64,000 nt of DNA. Source: Polytrichum commune. Taxonomy: Eukaryota; Streptophyta; Polytrichopsida; Polytrichales; Polytrichaceae. The stretch spans positions 45,317,169 to 45,381,168 of the forward strand of contig OX485806.1 of the NCBI GenBank assembly GCA_950295325.1. Direction: 5' to 3'. A program made the translations under genes and the position numbers. Positions 47,493-59,161 of this stretch are shown here, piece after piece. The number at the start of each line of letters is the position of its first letter. The stretch's first letter is position 1. The notes below the pieces were generated by a model, which did not search any database, had not been told where the DNA came from, and saw only the letters and a list, made by a program, of their open reading frames with translations.

Positions 47493-48378
47493 GAAGCGGA
47501 AGGTAGTTACAAGACTTGGAGGCGACTAGGAGACTTGGAGGCAACTAGGAAAAATTGGAGACACAAACTTGAGAGAAGGGAATGAACACCCGAAACTCGG
47601 TAAGTATTCTCTCTTTGGGTTACATTTGAATTCATTGTATTTCAACTATTCCTTGGAATGAATTGCATTGTCAATTACGCAAATTCATTTTTGAGGAAGG
47701 AGCGCGGCGAAGGTGCGTCCTCAACCTTTTTGGGGATTTGCTAAGAACTTAAAAGGAACCTATAACCGAGTAGCTCATTAAAACATTAGAGGGTAAATTC
47801 ACCTTAGGACATTGAACTTTGACACTCACCTCGGGGTGAGTCTCAAAGTTTTGGGAGTTGTCATTTCATGCTCTAGATTAAATTAATATTTCACAAAGTT
47901 TATGGTGTTGTTACATTGAGTCACGATTGAGGGGAGTGCTAACTCACAGGGGGATGCGATTGCTCAAGGTATGTTTATTTCTTCAAAGTGAACTCATTAA
48001 CTAATTAAGGAATGCCTTTTGTACTCGTGATTGTTGTTATCCGTTGTAGAGGGTAATTCCCGAATTGTGGATGGTGTGAGAAGTTGAAGGGTGAAGCCTC
48101 GACTTTTAACATAATCTACTCGGAAGGTCACCCCCTCACAATCGGTATTGTGGTGAGTGTTGATTTGCGGGAAGGTGCGGAGGTGATGCTCCGACTTAAC
48201 CAAAAAATTAACATGAACATGCCTATCCCCTATTGGGATTCTTTCACCTAAGTGGGCTTGCAGGTTCTTTTCCTCACCTCCTAAAAAAATTATAACCACA
48301 CCAAGACAAGTGAAAATATTAAGAGGGGAATTGCTAGGATTATGTGTGGTCAAGTGAGGGTCGATCGATTCTTATGGA

Positions 48379-49206
48379 ATGCAAGGTAGGACTCGCTCAC
48401 AAAAACCAAGTTTGATAGTAGGACTAGAGAAATCTACTCGAAAGAGGCGGTCCTCTAAAATCAGTGATAGATTAGAACAAGATAATGTTAGAATAGAGAG
48501 TTGTTTGAACGTCGAACCTAGGACTAGGTCAATTCTAGACACCTTAGAACTTGGAGCTCAACTTGAAGAGGAGATCACTCCCTCCAAATTGAGTGGTGAA
48601 ACTTCTTCGGAAAATTACACACTTAGAGAAGAATTCCCGGTAGAAGTTGATAGGGGATTGTTGAATAGTTCACCGGTCACCATGGCCGAGGAACGGGGGA
48701 TGGATCCACCACCCATACCCCCAATTCCGCCCATACCTCCTATACCTCCAATAGACCCATTGGTTAGGCCAAGAGGCCTACCAATTGTGGTTCCACAAAA
48801 TTTAGCGGCGATGGATATGCCATCTCATCTCCCTAAATTTTATGGGACCAAGGATGAGGACCCCTCTCGGCACATGGAACGGTATATCGAACGGTTGGCT
48901 AGCTCCCTCATAACCGACCCGGGTTATTGGTTAGTGTGGTTTCCTACCACTCTAGAGGGGGAAGCCTATGAATGGTATCGGGATCATGCCGAGGGACATT
49001 TTAGGGGATGGGAACAATTACAAAGGGAGTTTCTTAACGAATTTAGGCCGGAAGTGGGTCAAAGTACCGCATTAAGGGCATTGTCGTCATTGAAGCAAGG
49101 AAGGGAGGAAGAAATTTCGGCTTACATTAGGAGGTTTGATTTAGTGTGCACTAGATTCGTGGGTACCATGCTCAACGACGACACGCTAAAGCAATTTTTC
49201 ATTTAA
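48379..49206 (+). CDS. gag: gypsy Gag, N-terminal part
   Basis: Gag forms the particle that packages element RNA. The frame starts at ATG 48379. After a charged region comes a proline-rich tract of PPIPPIPP type (about residues 112-127). The retrotransposon gag domain follows, with LPKFYGTKDEDPSRHMERY and GEAYEWYRDHAEGHF. The frame ends at TAA 49204-49206, but the next codons continue the same domain in the same frame (GFFKSGTIRGVLERNPLTL), so the stop interrupts an originally longer gag-pol. Either it is a nonsense mutation or it is suppressed; nothing visible favours suppression. Confidence 0.85.
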   Translation: MQGRTRSQKPSLIVGLEKSTRKRRSSKISDRLEQDNVRIESCLNVEPRTRSILDTLELGAQLEEEITPSKLSGETSSENYTLREEFPVEVDRGLLNSSPVTMAEERGMDPPPIPPIPPIPPIPPIDPLVRPRGLPIVVPQNLAAMDMPSHLPKFYGTKDEDPSRHMERYIERLASSLITDPGYWLVWFPTTLEGEAYEWYRDHAEGHFRGWEQLQREFLNEFRPEVGQSTALRALSSLKQGREEEISAYIRRFDLVCTRFVGTMLNDDTLKQFFI

Positions 49207-52200
49207 GGGTTTTTTAAGTCCGGAACTATTAGGGGTGTTCTAGAAAGGAATCCCTTGACCTTGGCGGATGCCAAGCGTGCGGCTAGAGATATTGAAAACT
49301 TGGATAAAGATCACGAAAGGCTATGGAGAAGGGAGGATGAATTGATCCCACAATTCATCCCCATACGCCCTAGGGTGGTAGCGGTAGAACCCGCTAAGTA
49401 TGAGAACCAAATTCCATATGCCATTGTGGACACCGGTCCCCAACCTTTAGCGGTTAGGGAACCGGCACCTCTTTTGGCACTACCGGCCCCTAGAACGGAT
49501 CCACACTTGGAGGAGGTTGAGAGAAGACTAGGTGCTAGCCAACTAGGATTCCAAGAGGCTATGATAAAACAAATGCAAAGCCTCACGGATCAAATGTCAT
49601 TAATGATCCGGAGTCAACAACCGGGGCCTCCACCCCCGGTTGAGTCGGGTAGGCATTCTTCCGGATTATGGTGTGTCCAATGTGGCCAACCGGGCCACAC
49701 GCGTCAATTTTGTAGAAGTGGACAAAACCGTGACCAAAGAGGAAACGGTAACCCACCTCAACAAAATCAACGAGGTCAAGCGCCACCTCACTATGGAAAT
49801 GGAAGCAATAGAGGACCACAACCTAGAGGGCAAGGTGGCCAAAATTTAGAAAAGAAGGAATTTCATCCCTTTTGTGGAAGGTGGCACGCTCAAGGACAAT
49901 GTTGGTCCGAAGGTCAAGAGTTTAATTGTAGCAATTGTGGAGGAAGTCATCCCTCGGATACGTGTCGCCAACCGGACAAAATAATTAATGTCCCTTACCC
50001 GGTGGCTAATCCACAACAACAAGCAAGGGATAATATGCGAGGTGCTAGGCCACAAGGAGTACCGGCCAATGAACTTAGGCCACCTAACTTATACTATGAC
50101 CATAGTAATGCTAGGCAAACTTTTCATCCACCGGCGGGCTTGCAAACTACAACCGGTTACATTCCAATACAAAATAGACAAGGAGTTCCACCTAATGGTA
50201 GTAACGGGAGACAAGCGCCTCCAACGGATCCGGGACCATCTAACTCCCAAGATGTTAGGTTCATGGATGGAGTGTTGGAGGCCACATGTGATGACATGCT
50301 TCCTCTCCCAACGAGAATTGGAGAGGAGCAAAGTCAATGGCCTCCTCACACCAATGCTATTACATATGAGTTAGTGAAGGGTAAGGGTGTGGTTGAAGAA
50401 GCACCTGCACTAGCGGTAACTACTAGGGCTAGGAGAGGGGATGCCCCGTTGGAGGTAGGAATAGGAGAGCAAGGAAATTACTCTTCGGATGAAGAGATTA
50501 ATCTCTCCGAGTTGGATAGGGTAGCTAGAAGAGCTACTAAGGATGTGGAGAGGGAAAATATAATTTTACAAGATAGGGAGAGGACTAATGCGGTACATGA
50601 CTTGGATAATAGCGATGTGGGTGAATGGGAAGGACCGGGGGTTCCCGTAGACGAATTCGACGTAGTGGGTAATTCTAAGGTGGAAAGATCTACCGGGTAC
50701 GACTTGTGGGCGGACCTTAGTACACTCAAGGCGGATATTACTTTCGGCCAACTATTGGAAATTTCACCCACGGCAAGGAAAACATTAAAGGAGGGAATGC
50801 CGGTACACAAGAGGATGAGGAAGGTGAAAGCTAAAATAGCCGCTAGGATCCAATCACAAGGTGGAAGAGACGTGAAAGCTATAGAAATAGAAGTTGTTAT
50901 AGTAGATAAGGTGGTTCCTAATGTGCTAGTCGACGGAGGGAGTAGTCTAAATATACTACCGGAGGATACTATGAAAAAATTGGGACTTGGACTCACGGGG
51001 CCTTCACCTTTGGTCATAAATATGGCAAATCAAAGTTCGACTACGCCTTTGGGGATGATCAAGGATTGTAGAATGACTACGGGAGGTGAGGAGTACTTGG
51101 TCACCTTCCATGTCATTAAAATGCACTCCAACAAGGACACCTTCCCCATTTTGCTAGGTAGGCCTTGGTTGCGGATGGCGAATGCTATGGTCAATTGGGG
51201 TGGACCTAAACCATCCATCACTTATGGTCCGGAGGGTAATAGGGTCATAGTGTCCATTGGTTCATTAGAAGGATGGATGAAGAAGGAGATGTATTTGCCA
51301 TTGGAGAAGGAAATTGATGACTTAAACGAGAATGAGATTGGCAAGGCATTGGTGGGAGTCGTCCATCCCGAAGGTCAAAGGGTTGTTATAGATTCGGGCT
51401 CGGGAAGTCTAGGTCCTAATTTTTACAATTATGGGGATAATGGGGATTATGCCCAATGGCTAAGGGAGTACCCCGAGTCCGAGGTTGATGTAATGGTTAC
51501 ATTTCACCAAGTAGGCTTAGGGAGTGAATTTCCTAGTGTTAGTTTAGGAGAGGGCTCATTGTTGGAGCCATGTGAGGTGCTCACCGAGGAAGAGTGGGTT
51601 AGCGGTGGGTTAACACCTTGGGTAGATGACGTGGAAGAGGGTGAGGTTAGTTTAATTCATGTAGATGGGACTCAAGAGGAGGATGTGATTATTGAGTCAT
51701 CGAAATTGGAGGAGCCTTTACATTTCAAGACCACGTCTACGGGGATAGTTGTAGGTCAAGATGTGAAAGATTACCCCAATGTGCCTTCCGATTGGTATCG
51801 GAACAAAGAGGAACAAGCACATGTGTCGGAAGCGGATTGGCGGTACGTGGATGTGAAATTAAAGAATGGAAAAACCCGACAAATGAAGATGGGCTCCAAA
51901 TTGGGGGAGAAAGAGGTTAGGGAGTATAGCAATTTGGTGGATGAGTTTAGTGATACTTTTGCATGGTCCTACGATGAGCTTAAGGGAATTCCTAGGGAAA
52001 TGGTAGAGCACCGGATTCCTTTAATTCCGGGGGCGAGGCCAATTAGACAAAAGGAGAGGAGGATGCATTTACAAGCGGACCACTTGTCTAGGTTGTCGGA
52101 GGAGATAGGAAAAAATCCGGTAAATGATATGTTAGTAGATGATAGCCTCTTTGTGGTCACTTCTACACCGGAGTGGTATGCGGGCATAGTGGAATTTCTA

Positions 52201-52782
52201 ACAACCCACAAGTTGCCCAAAGAGTGGACAAAAGAAGAGAGAAGGAAGGTGAGGGTAAATAGTAGGCAATTTGTTGTAGTGGGCCATAGGTTGTTTAGAA
52301 GGGGGTCCGATGGTATTTTACGACGATGCGTGTCAAAAACGGAGGTTGAAGCGATTTTAATCGCTTGCCACGATAGCGCTTGCGGCGGTCACTTCTCGGG
52401 TCAACTCACCGGGCAAAAAATACTTAGAGCGGGCTACTTTTGGCCTACACTATTTAAGGACGCCCATGACTATGTAAGGAAATGCGACGCTTGCCAACGG
52501 TATGCCCGAGACGACCTTAGAATGGAGATGCCTTTACATGTATCATTACCCTTAATTCCTTTCGAAAAATGGGGCATCGACTATGTGGGTGAGGTCCATC
52601 CCCAATCTTCAAAAGGAATGAAATATATTGTGGTGGCAACCGAGTACCTCACCAAGTGGGCGGAAGCCAAAGCGGTGAAGACCGACACGGCGGAACACGC
52701 GGCAACATTTATGTACGAAAACATAATTTCGCGGTTCGGGGTGCCGAAGATCCTAGTAAGCGATAGGGGACTCACTTTTTGA
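49207..52782 (+). pseudogene. pol: gypsy Gag C-terminus, protease, RT remnant, integrase N-terminus
   Basis: This continues the gag frame. Zinc knuckles lie at about residues 139-153 (CVQCGQPGHTRQFC, CX2CX4HX4C) and near 225 (CSNCGGSHPSDTC). The protease has VLVDGGSSLNIL at about 50920-50960, a D-G-G form known in plant gypsy lineages. Reverse transcriptase begins with EHRIPLIPGARPIRQKERR, but at about 52070 it jumps in frame to ADHLSRL, the usual end of RNase H. The YxDD palm, thumb and RNase H core are absent. Integrase follows with an H-H-C-C finger (about 52365-52495), first aspartate in WGIDYVGEV and second in VSDRG. A one-base loss in the G run at about 52766-52770 then shifts the frame, ending at TGA 52780-52782. 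Confidence 0.88.
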
Positions 52783-53420
52783 ATTACTTGATTCGAGAGA
52801 TGACAGAGAAATTTAAAATTGATCACCGGAAGACTACTCCCTACCACCCACAAACCAATGGACAAACGGAAAGGGTTAACGGAATTTTGGTGAGTATACT
52901 ACGCAAGACGGTTATAGACTCGAAGCGGGATTGGGATACGAAACTAACGGCGGCACTTTGGGCATACCGTACAACCTATAAGGTAACTACGCGTGCTACA
53001 CCATTTTCCTTAGTCTATGGTCTTGAAGCGACACTACCAATCGAATATGAAGTCGAGTCACTTAGGGTGGCCGTGAGTACGAGACTTACCGAAAGTCAAT
53101 CCTTACGAAATCGACTAACCGATTTGGAAGCACTTGACGAAGGGAGGAGCATGGCGGCTCAACATATTGAGGCAATCCAAAGAAGGAGAAAAATTACTTT
53201 CGACAAACGACATAAGAGAAGGGCCCTAACACCGGGAATGATGGTCATGATTCAAGACGCACGAAAGCTTGAATTTCCGGCGAAATTCAATGCGGTATGG
53301 TTAGGACCTTACCTTGTCTATGAGGTCTTTCCTAATAATTCAATTCAATTGGAAACGTTGAATGGTGAGCTCTTTCCTACCCGTACATCGGGAAGTAGAT
53401 GTAAGGAGTACCGAGCTTGA
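52770..53420 (+). pseudogene. int: gypsy integrase C-terminal part (shifted frame)
   Basis: The second half of integrase continues in another frame after the one-base defect. It contains the catalytic glutamate in YHPQTNGQTERVN, 35 residues after the second aspartate, giving DD35E. ALWAYRTTYKVTTRATPF and LGPYLVYEV are typical of gypsy integrase. A basic tail ends at TGA 53418-53420. I see no chromodomain. Integrase is otherwise complete, so one base separates it from an open frame. Confidence 0.85.
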
Positions 53421-53481
53421 CTAGGCAACTTACCCTTGGAGCAAGAGATGTTTGGATTCATCCCCCGATGGTCGCCAATTA

Positions 53482-55411
53482 TGTGAGCCCAAAAGGGTGC
53501 CCACATTTAGTCTTAGACCCTTGAAACGTTAGTTGATGCACTTTGAAGTAGCATGTTACTTCACAAAAATATAAAAAGAGTGAAATGTTAGTCTTAGAAG
53601 TACCATGTTGTAAGAGGCTAGGATGTGAGTTGTTATTGTGTTTTTACCTTCGGAAGGATTTGAGTGAATGAGGATAGGTAAGGAGAACTTGGATTGAGTA
53701 GTTAGTGAGTAGGCTAGTACAAATGGATGGAGACAACCAAAGTGACTCAAGAGGCAAGTGCATTCGAATTGGGATGAATGGAGGATCACATGGAGCGCAC
53801 AAGTGGACCACCTCATCATGGCCACTTAATGGGGAAGGCCCAAGGAAGAATGCAAGGTGGAGGATAAGCAAATTCTCAAAGCACCAATCAAATCACGAGT
53901 TAAGCATCGTGGTTTGAATTAAGTGGTGAGCGACGATTTGGGAAAGTAAGGGGAGAAAGTTATGGCGGCGGAAAGCGAAGGAGGCTAAGTTTGGGTTGAA
54001 GCATCCCAAGTTTGGTAAAGTGTGGTAGGTAGAAAGCCAAGGCTAGTTAAATGTTCGAATTAGGATCCTTGTTGATCATTTGAGGGAGGAAGGCTTAGAA
54101 GATAGGATTGGCGCCTACTAAGTAGGAGGAAATCTCAAGGGCTTATCGTGAATTAGAAGGAGAACTTGGATTGAGTAGTTAGTGAGTAGGCTAGTACAAA
54201 TGGATGGAGACAACCAAAGTGACTCAAGAGGCAAGTGCATTCGAATTGGGATGAATGGAGGATCACATGGAGCGCACAAGTGGACCACCTCATCATGGCC
54301 ACTTAATGGGGAAGGCCCAAGGAAGAATGCAAGGTGGAGGATAAGCAAATTCTCAAAGCACCAATCAAATCACGAGTTAAGCATCGTGGTTTGAATTAAG
54401 TGGTGAGCGACGATTTGGGAAAGTAAGGGGAGAAAGTTATGGCGGCGGAAAGCGAAGGAGGCTAAGTTTGGGTTGAAGCATCCCAAGTTTGGTAAAGTGT
54501 GGTAGGTAGAAAGCCAAGGCTAGTTAAATGTTCGAATTAGGATCCTTGTTGATCATTTGAGGGAGGAAGGCTTAGAAGATAGGATTGGCGCCTACTAAGT
54601 AGGAGGAAATCTCAAGGGCTTATCGTGAGCCTTGAGGGTGCTCACCCCCTCAAGCTTACTATATAATCCCTCATTCTTCCCTCACTCATCCTCTCTTTCC
54701 TTTGTGCTCCAAGGCACCCCACGAGTTATAAGTGTGGGTGTGGGAAGCCATATTGGAGCACATGTGTGTGCTTAGTTTTTAGTTTGAGAGCCAAGGCTTG
54801 TTAGCCTTGAAGAGGGCTTGACCTCTTGGTAGAATTAGTGTTGACGTGAAGGATTTTAAAGTTAATTCATGATTCCAATTTGTGGTACTTTAAGTTCATG
54901 TTTTGAATACACGTGGTTGCAAGTTCCATGTTTAAGAGTTGAGCACTTGATGTTGTGATGAGTGCAAAAATATACTTGTGTGGATTAGTTAGTCTTAGTG
55001 AAGTTAGGAAATTCTCTCTCCCCCTCTCCTCTCTAGGATTTTAGGATTTTAGGATTAGAGAAGAATTGTGTGATTAGAAAGGGGTTGTTAGTAGAATTAG
55101 GGAAATTAGGTAGGAAGATTAGTTAAGGGCTTGAATAATTAGTGAGGTAGTTGGGCATTACAACTACAAAGTTGTGGGTTCATGAAGGAGCTGGGTTTAT
55201 GAAGGAGCTGGGTTTGTTTAGTTAGAAAGTAAAGAGCTGGGTTTATGAAGGAGCTGGGTTTATGAAGGAGCTAGTTAAATCCAAGACCACTTGAAGGGTG
55301 AACCTTGCACTATGGACTCATCCAAGTCCAAATCCAATACCGCGGAGGAATGTGAGCCCAAACCCACTACTCGGACTACGGACGCTTAAGGGTGGGGGGT
55401 TTGGCCTCACA
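53482..55411 (+). repeat. 3-prime LTR, 1930 bp
   Basis: It has the same length and 477-bp tandem duplication (53680 and 54157) as the 5-prime LTR. I see no clear polypurine tract before it: the preceding bases are CCCCCGATGGTCGCCAATTA. Confidence 0.93.
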
Positions 55412-58130
55412 TACGCGTGGTCGGGATACACTGATTTTGTCTGGCCTATGAGATTCACGTTCATCACCGAAAGCAGTGTCTGGTTTACGCTTCAGAGAAA
55501 CAAATACCTCTTCCCCTTCGAGGTGGGGAGTCCTTGTGCACCAATCCTCACCACCAGGCATCTTCAGAATGGCCTCATGCAGCGGTTTCGATATTCCTGT
55601 TTTTGCGGCAGACCTTTGAGCACGCCTTAGCTTCAATTCCTCCTTCGACGGTCCAGTTCCAGGATTGTCTCCCTTCAAGAACTGGGAATATACTGAGCAT
55701 TGCATGAAAGCACGCACGAAATCATCGACTATTGCCACATAAAGATCGTTGCCTCGATCGTCGGATTGCTGCTTCCACTTGTTATGGATAGATTCAGCCA
55801 AGTTACAGGATGGCATTTCCGCTAGTTCAGCTTCACTTAGATTCTGCAATGCCCATAGACTCTGAATTAGACTAATGGCGAAATCATTGTAGTTGAACTA
55901 TAAAGAGTGAAATATACAGGCAAGGGGATGGGAAATATAGACTTACCAACTCCATAAATCCACCCCATTGGCGGTAACGGAAATGCCAGAAGGCCAGCCA
56001 GAGCTCCAGTCGGGGTAGAGCTTGTTCAGTTGCTGCACCGGATGACATCCACCATGCCCGAATTGCCAGAAACTTTGTCTCTGCCTCTGCCATCGATTTC
56101 GCATTCTTGTATTGATGGCATAGTATTCGATGCTAGTATTACAGGTCTTGACGGATATCGGCCTTGGTATGTTTCTCCAAGGATTGCGTCCAATGGAAAA
56201 GACAAGTCCTCTCTCTATCCACCATTTTCTCAGACGCATCTCCACTTCCGTATATGATTCGAACAACATTTCAGTTTGCTTGGGCACTGTCGGCCATGAA
56301 ACCTTTAAAATTAACTTTGTCCACTCCATGTTGAGCCATGAGAGCGTTCAGGTTCTTCCATACCACTGACTGGGCTGCAACATCTTCAGATTGCATGTCG
56401 CATACTGCGATGGTCATGACATGGCAATATGTGGAATCGTACACATGGCAAGCCATTGTCGTCCACGACCTGACCCGTTTGACATGGTCAAACATTATCC
56501 AGGAGTTCTCCAAGTCACCACCGGATTGCATTCGTTTGACTAGGTCGACTCCGCTGCCCGGTCCAACTTCAGACATCTTGAACACAAAGACCTTGTCCAT
56601 GTCCGCTCCTTGCCCTGGAAACCTATTATGTTGCACGAACCTCCAATTGCTAGCACCCCGTAACTTGGTAATACTGTCCATGTCTCCAAAGCGACGCATA
56701 GTCCTGAACGTGGTGACTGCGTTACGAATGTTGGGCGAGGTGAGGTGCTTACACCGATCGAAAATACCTTGCAGCTCGTCCAGCTCCAAGATCTTTTGTG
56801 GGTCACCTTCTTTAGCAAGGAGGAGTGGGCCCAAAACTTCCTTTGCAGTTTCAAGCACAATAGCAGAGCGAGTGGCGGAGGGGGTGCGTTCGACTTGATC
56901 CCCAATCAAGTTGTCTGCCAAATCGATGAAGTCTCGATGATCACCAGACTTGACAGGATGGTCGTGAGATCCCAAGTGCACACAAGCCCTCGTCATGTGA
57001 GGTGTTCCAGTAACATAGTAGATCTTGGCAGTGCAGAGAGCAACACAGGTGGGAGGGACATTACAGGATTTGCAAACAACTGTCGACCCAGCGGGAGGCT
57101 TGGACCCTACTTCAAACAATTTCTCATATAATCCTTCCCACTCTGTTTCATTCACGCTAAAAGTCCTGTGGTCTCGCTGAAGATACTCACAGGCAGGATT
57201 GTCGCAACGGAGGTGGCCCAAACAAGAAGATGTACGAAACAAAAGCTTGAGATCATTCTGAATATTGGATGTAATCGTGCGAGACCAAGCATGGCCATCG
57301 TACCTTCTATCCATTCCACAAAGTAGCTTGGCCTTTGTATTCAGCCCATGATCACCTAAAGGTGGAAATTCGAAGATAACGTCACCATCGTAACGAGGGG
57401 GAAGGTAATCAACCTGCTGGAGTCTGATCGCATCAAAGTTAATTCGAGACAACACGCTTTTGGACCGCTTACGAGCTCCAAGGCGCATCAATGAAAGAAT
57501 GATACTGAGAGGAGGACTTGCGACAACCTTGGCCTGACCAGAATGACGAGAGGGACTAACAGGAGGAGTTGTTTCCTTGCGAAGTGCTTCTGGAGTCAGC
57601 GAAGGTTGGACTGGACTCTCTGATTTTAGGACTTCAACATCGCCATCGGAATCATCACTCAACTCATAAATTGTCTGTAGACCGGGCTCAATTTTGACCT
57701 TAGACAGTACAGGTATCTCAACGCTAACAGTGGACGACTCCCTAGGTGTTAGGAGTTCAGTCGAACACTCTAACATAGAATCTGAGACTCCATATACACG
57801 ATATTTTCCAGGCTTCAGCAACCAGAACGCACCGACGTCATTCTCAACTCTAGTCTGACGAATTGCATGTGAAACCAGACCGGTATGATCGTCAAAAACC
57901 TCTTCTTCGACAAAGACAGTGACCTCACGATACTGAAACCTCAAACTTAATGTTGTAGAAGTGACTATAGCATGACCGTTTTCACCTAATGGAAAGAGGA
58001 CAGGAACAGAAGGAGGATCAGCACGAAGCAGGGCCATAGTATTCCACAGAACTCTGACCAAAACAAGTACAATGACCATTGAAATGGCGACAATATATAC
58101 CAGGAGAGCAATTACAGAGCCAACTGGCAA
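55412..58130 (-). pseudogene. 5-prime half of SWIM-type MULE transposase gene
   Basis: MULE transposases bind element ends and cut DNA with an RNase-H-fold D-D-E core. A long exon (from about 58055 to about 55947) carries a disordered acidic and proline-rich region, a Cys-rich segment (VVCKSCNVPPTCVALC), FVFKMSEVGPGSGVDLVKRM, then the core: IMFDHVKR, VMTIAVCDMQSED and FKGFMADSAQAN. TGA at 56271-56273 replaces the tryptophan expected next; the frame continues with VVRIIYGSGD and TCLFHWTQSLEKH. TAA 56139-56141 and TAG 56133-56135 follow, then AIRAWWMSSGAATEQ and FWHFRYRQWGG. Donor GTAAGT at 55946 joins acceptor CAG at 55862. The next exon runs into the gypsy at 55412 in the frame reading SVSRPRV. 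Confidence 0.82.
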
Positions 58131-58362
58131 TATATGAACTAGTCATGCAGATTAAGCTGAAAGAAGGCTGAAAAACCAATTTTGGACGTAAGTCCGAGAC
58201 AGGTAAGAAACCGAATAGTATAATATAATAACATGCATACATTCTAAACATTGATGAATAAAATATATATTGGCAAATAAGGTCATAAGAATGACGGCCG
58301 CCAAGAATAATGTGTAGAGCATGATATAAGCTCGGTAATAATATTAGAATGCTAAATTGAGA

Positions 58363-58752
58363 TTAATGACGAAGACGCTTATGGGGCCCTTTGCCATTTT
58401 TGTCACCGGCATGTTTATGGCAATGGTCAATCCCTAAACTATGAACTGCGGTGCATCCTGCGCAACCGAGTCCCTGACCTTGAGGACGTGGGGCACTCCT
58501 TAATAGAGATCTAGAGTAAGTGCCCGGTTTAATAACCCCTACTCTAGAATAGGCATGAGTCTGTAAAGGAGACTTGTCCTCTATCAGCGTTGCAACATCC
58601 GTCTGCAAAGATGGAGTCCGGGGATGTGGACTCTGAACTGCGATCGCTGGAGTAACTGAGCAGTCAGGGTGGTTTAGTATCTTCATGTTGTTGCCGTCTG
58701 CAAAAACCGGGGAACGACGACGTCGTGTGGATTTGTGATGAACTAAGAGCAC
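58363..58752 (-). CDS. 129-aa Cys/His-containing ORF, possible first exon of the MULE gene
   Basis: The frame from ATG 58752 to the stop at 58363 has coding-like composition: basic, Ser/Pro-rich, with CAGCTAVHSLGIDHCHKHAG near the end, a cluster of Cys and His that could bind metal. A TATATAA box lies about 95 bases upstream on the same strand. It is either a small gene or, with a donor such as GTGACA near 58402, the first exon of the MULE gene that continues at 58055. I do not recognise the protein. Confidence 0.4.
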   Translation of the reverse strand: MLLVHHKSTRRRRSPVFADGNNMKILNHPDCSVTPAIAVQSPHPRTPSLQTDVATLIEDKSPLQTHAYSRVGVIKPGTYSRSLLRSAPRPQGQGLGCAGCTAVHSLGIDHCHKHAGDKNGKGPHKRLRH

Positions 58753-58845
58753 CTAAAGGAGCAAGGCTCAGGAGTCTTGAGTCAGTACCCATTGGAGAAG
58801 AATATGATGAAACGAGATGAAGGAATGGGTACAAGCAATCTCGTA

Positions 58846-58852
58846 TTATATA
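58846..58852 (-). promoter_or_regulatory. TATA box of the minus-strand gene
   Basis: TATATAA on the minus strand lies 94 bases before ATG 58752. It faces away from the plus-strand TATA box at 59137. Confidence 0.5.
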
Positions 58853-59136
58853 CACCCAATGTAGGCACCAATGCCTGTATATATGATATCTTGTAGATCA
58901 ATTAATAGTCAATATTTATTTAGGTAAATGCTGGACAACCTGTAACATGTAAGAATAGAATGGACTTGAATAATTGTGAATCATTTATGAACACCAAATA
59001 TCTGACATGGCAGGATTCGATTAGGTATAATAGGTTATAGCGCCGAGTGATAATTCAAGAATTAGGAGATTAATTATCTATATCCAATGTGAACAAAATG
59101 GCGAATATATGTTAATTATGACAGAGTTGACAATGA

Positions 59137-59144
59137 TATATAAG
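59137..59144 (+). promoter_or_regulatory. TATA box of the plus-strand gene
   Basis: TATATAAG lies 18 bases before ATG 59162 and 27 before ATG 59171. The spacing favours the second ATG, because transcription normally starts about 30 bases after a TATA box. Confidence 0.5.
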
Positions 59145-59161
59145 ATCTCTTTGCATCAATA

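Larger units (their letters stand above)
45540..55411 (+). mobile_element. Ty3/gypsy LTR retrotransposon, 9872 bp, lacking RT-RNase H
   Basis: Two 1930-bp LTRs with TGTGAG...CTCACA ends flank a 6012-bp interior. Flanking sequences GACGC (45535-45539) and TACGC (55412-55416) give a 5-bp target duplication with one difference, or a 4-bp ACGC. The interior has gag with zinc knuckles, an aspartic protease and an integrase in gypsy order. Reverse transcriptase is cut short after its first segment and joined in frame to the end of RNase H. A stop interrupts gag-pol and a frameshift splits integrase. The insertion lies inside an exon of the MULE gene, whose frame continues across it. Confidence 0.93.

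Noticed and set aside
49204-49222. Programmed frameshift at TTTTTTA next to the gag stop
   Set aside because: The run lies after the TAA and the downstream frame equals the upstream frame, so slippage there would not bypass the stop.
56271-58130. N-terminal membrane segment (VIALLVYIVAISMVIVLVLV) on the MULE transposase
   Set aside because: It lies upstream of the likely splice acceptor near 58055 and is best explained as translated intron.
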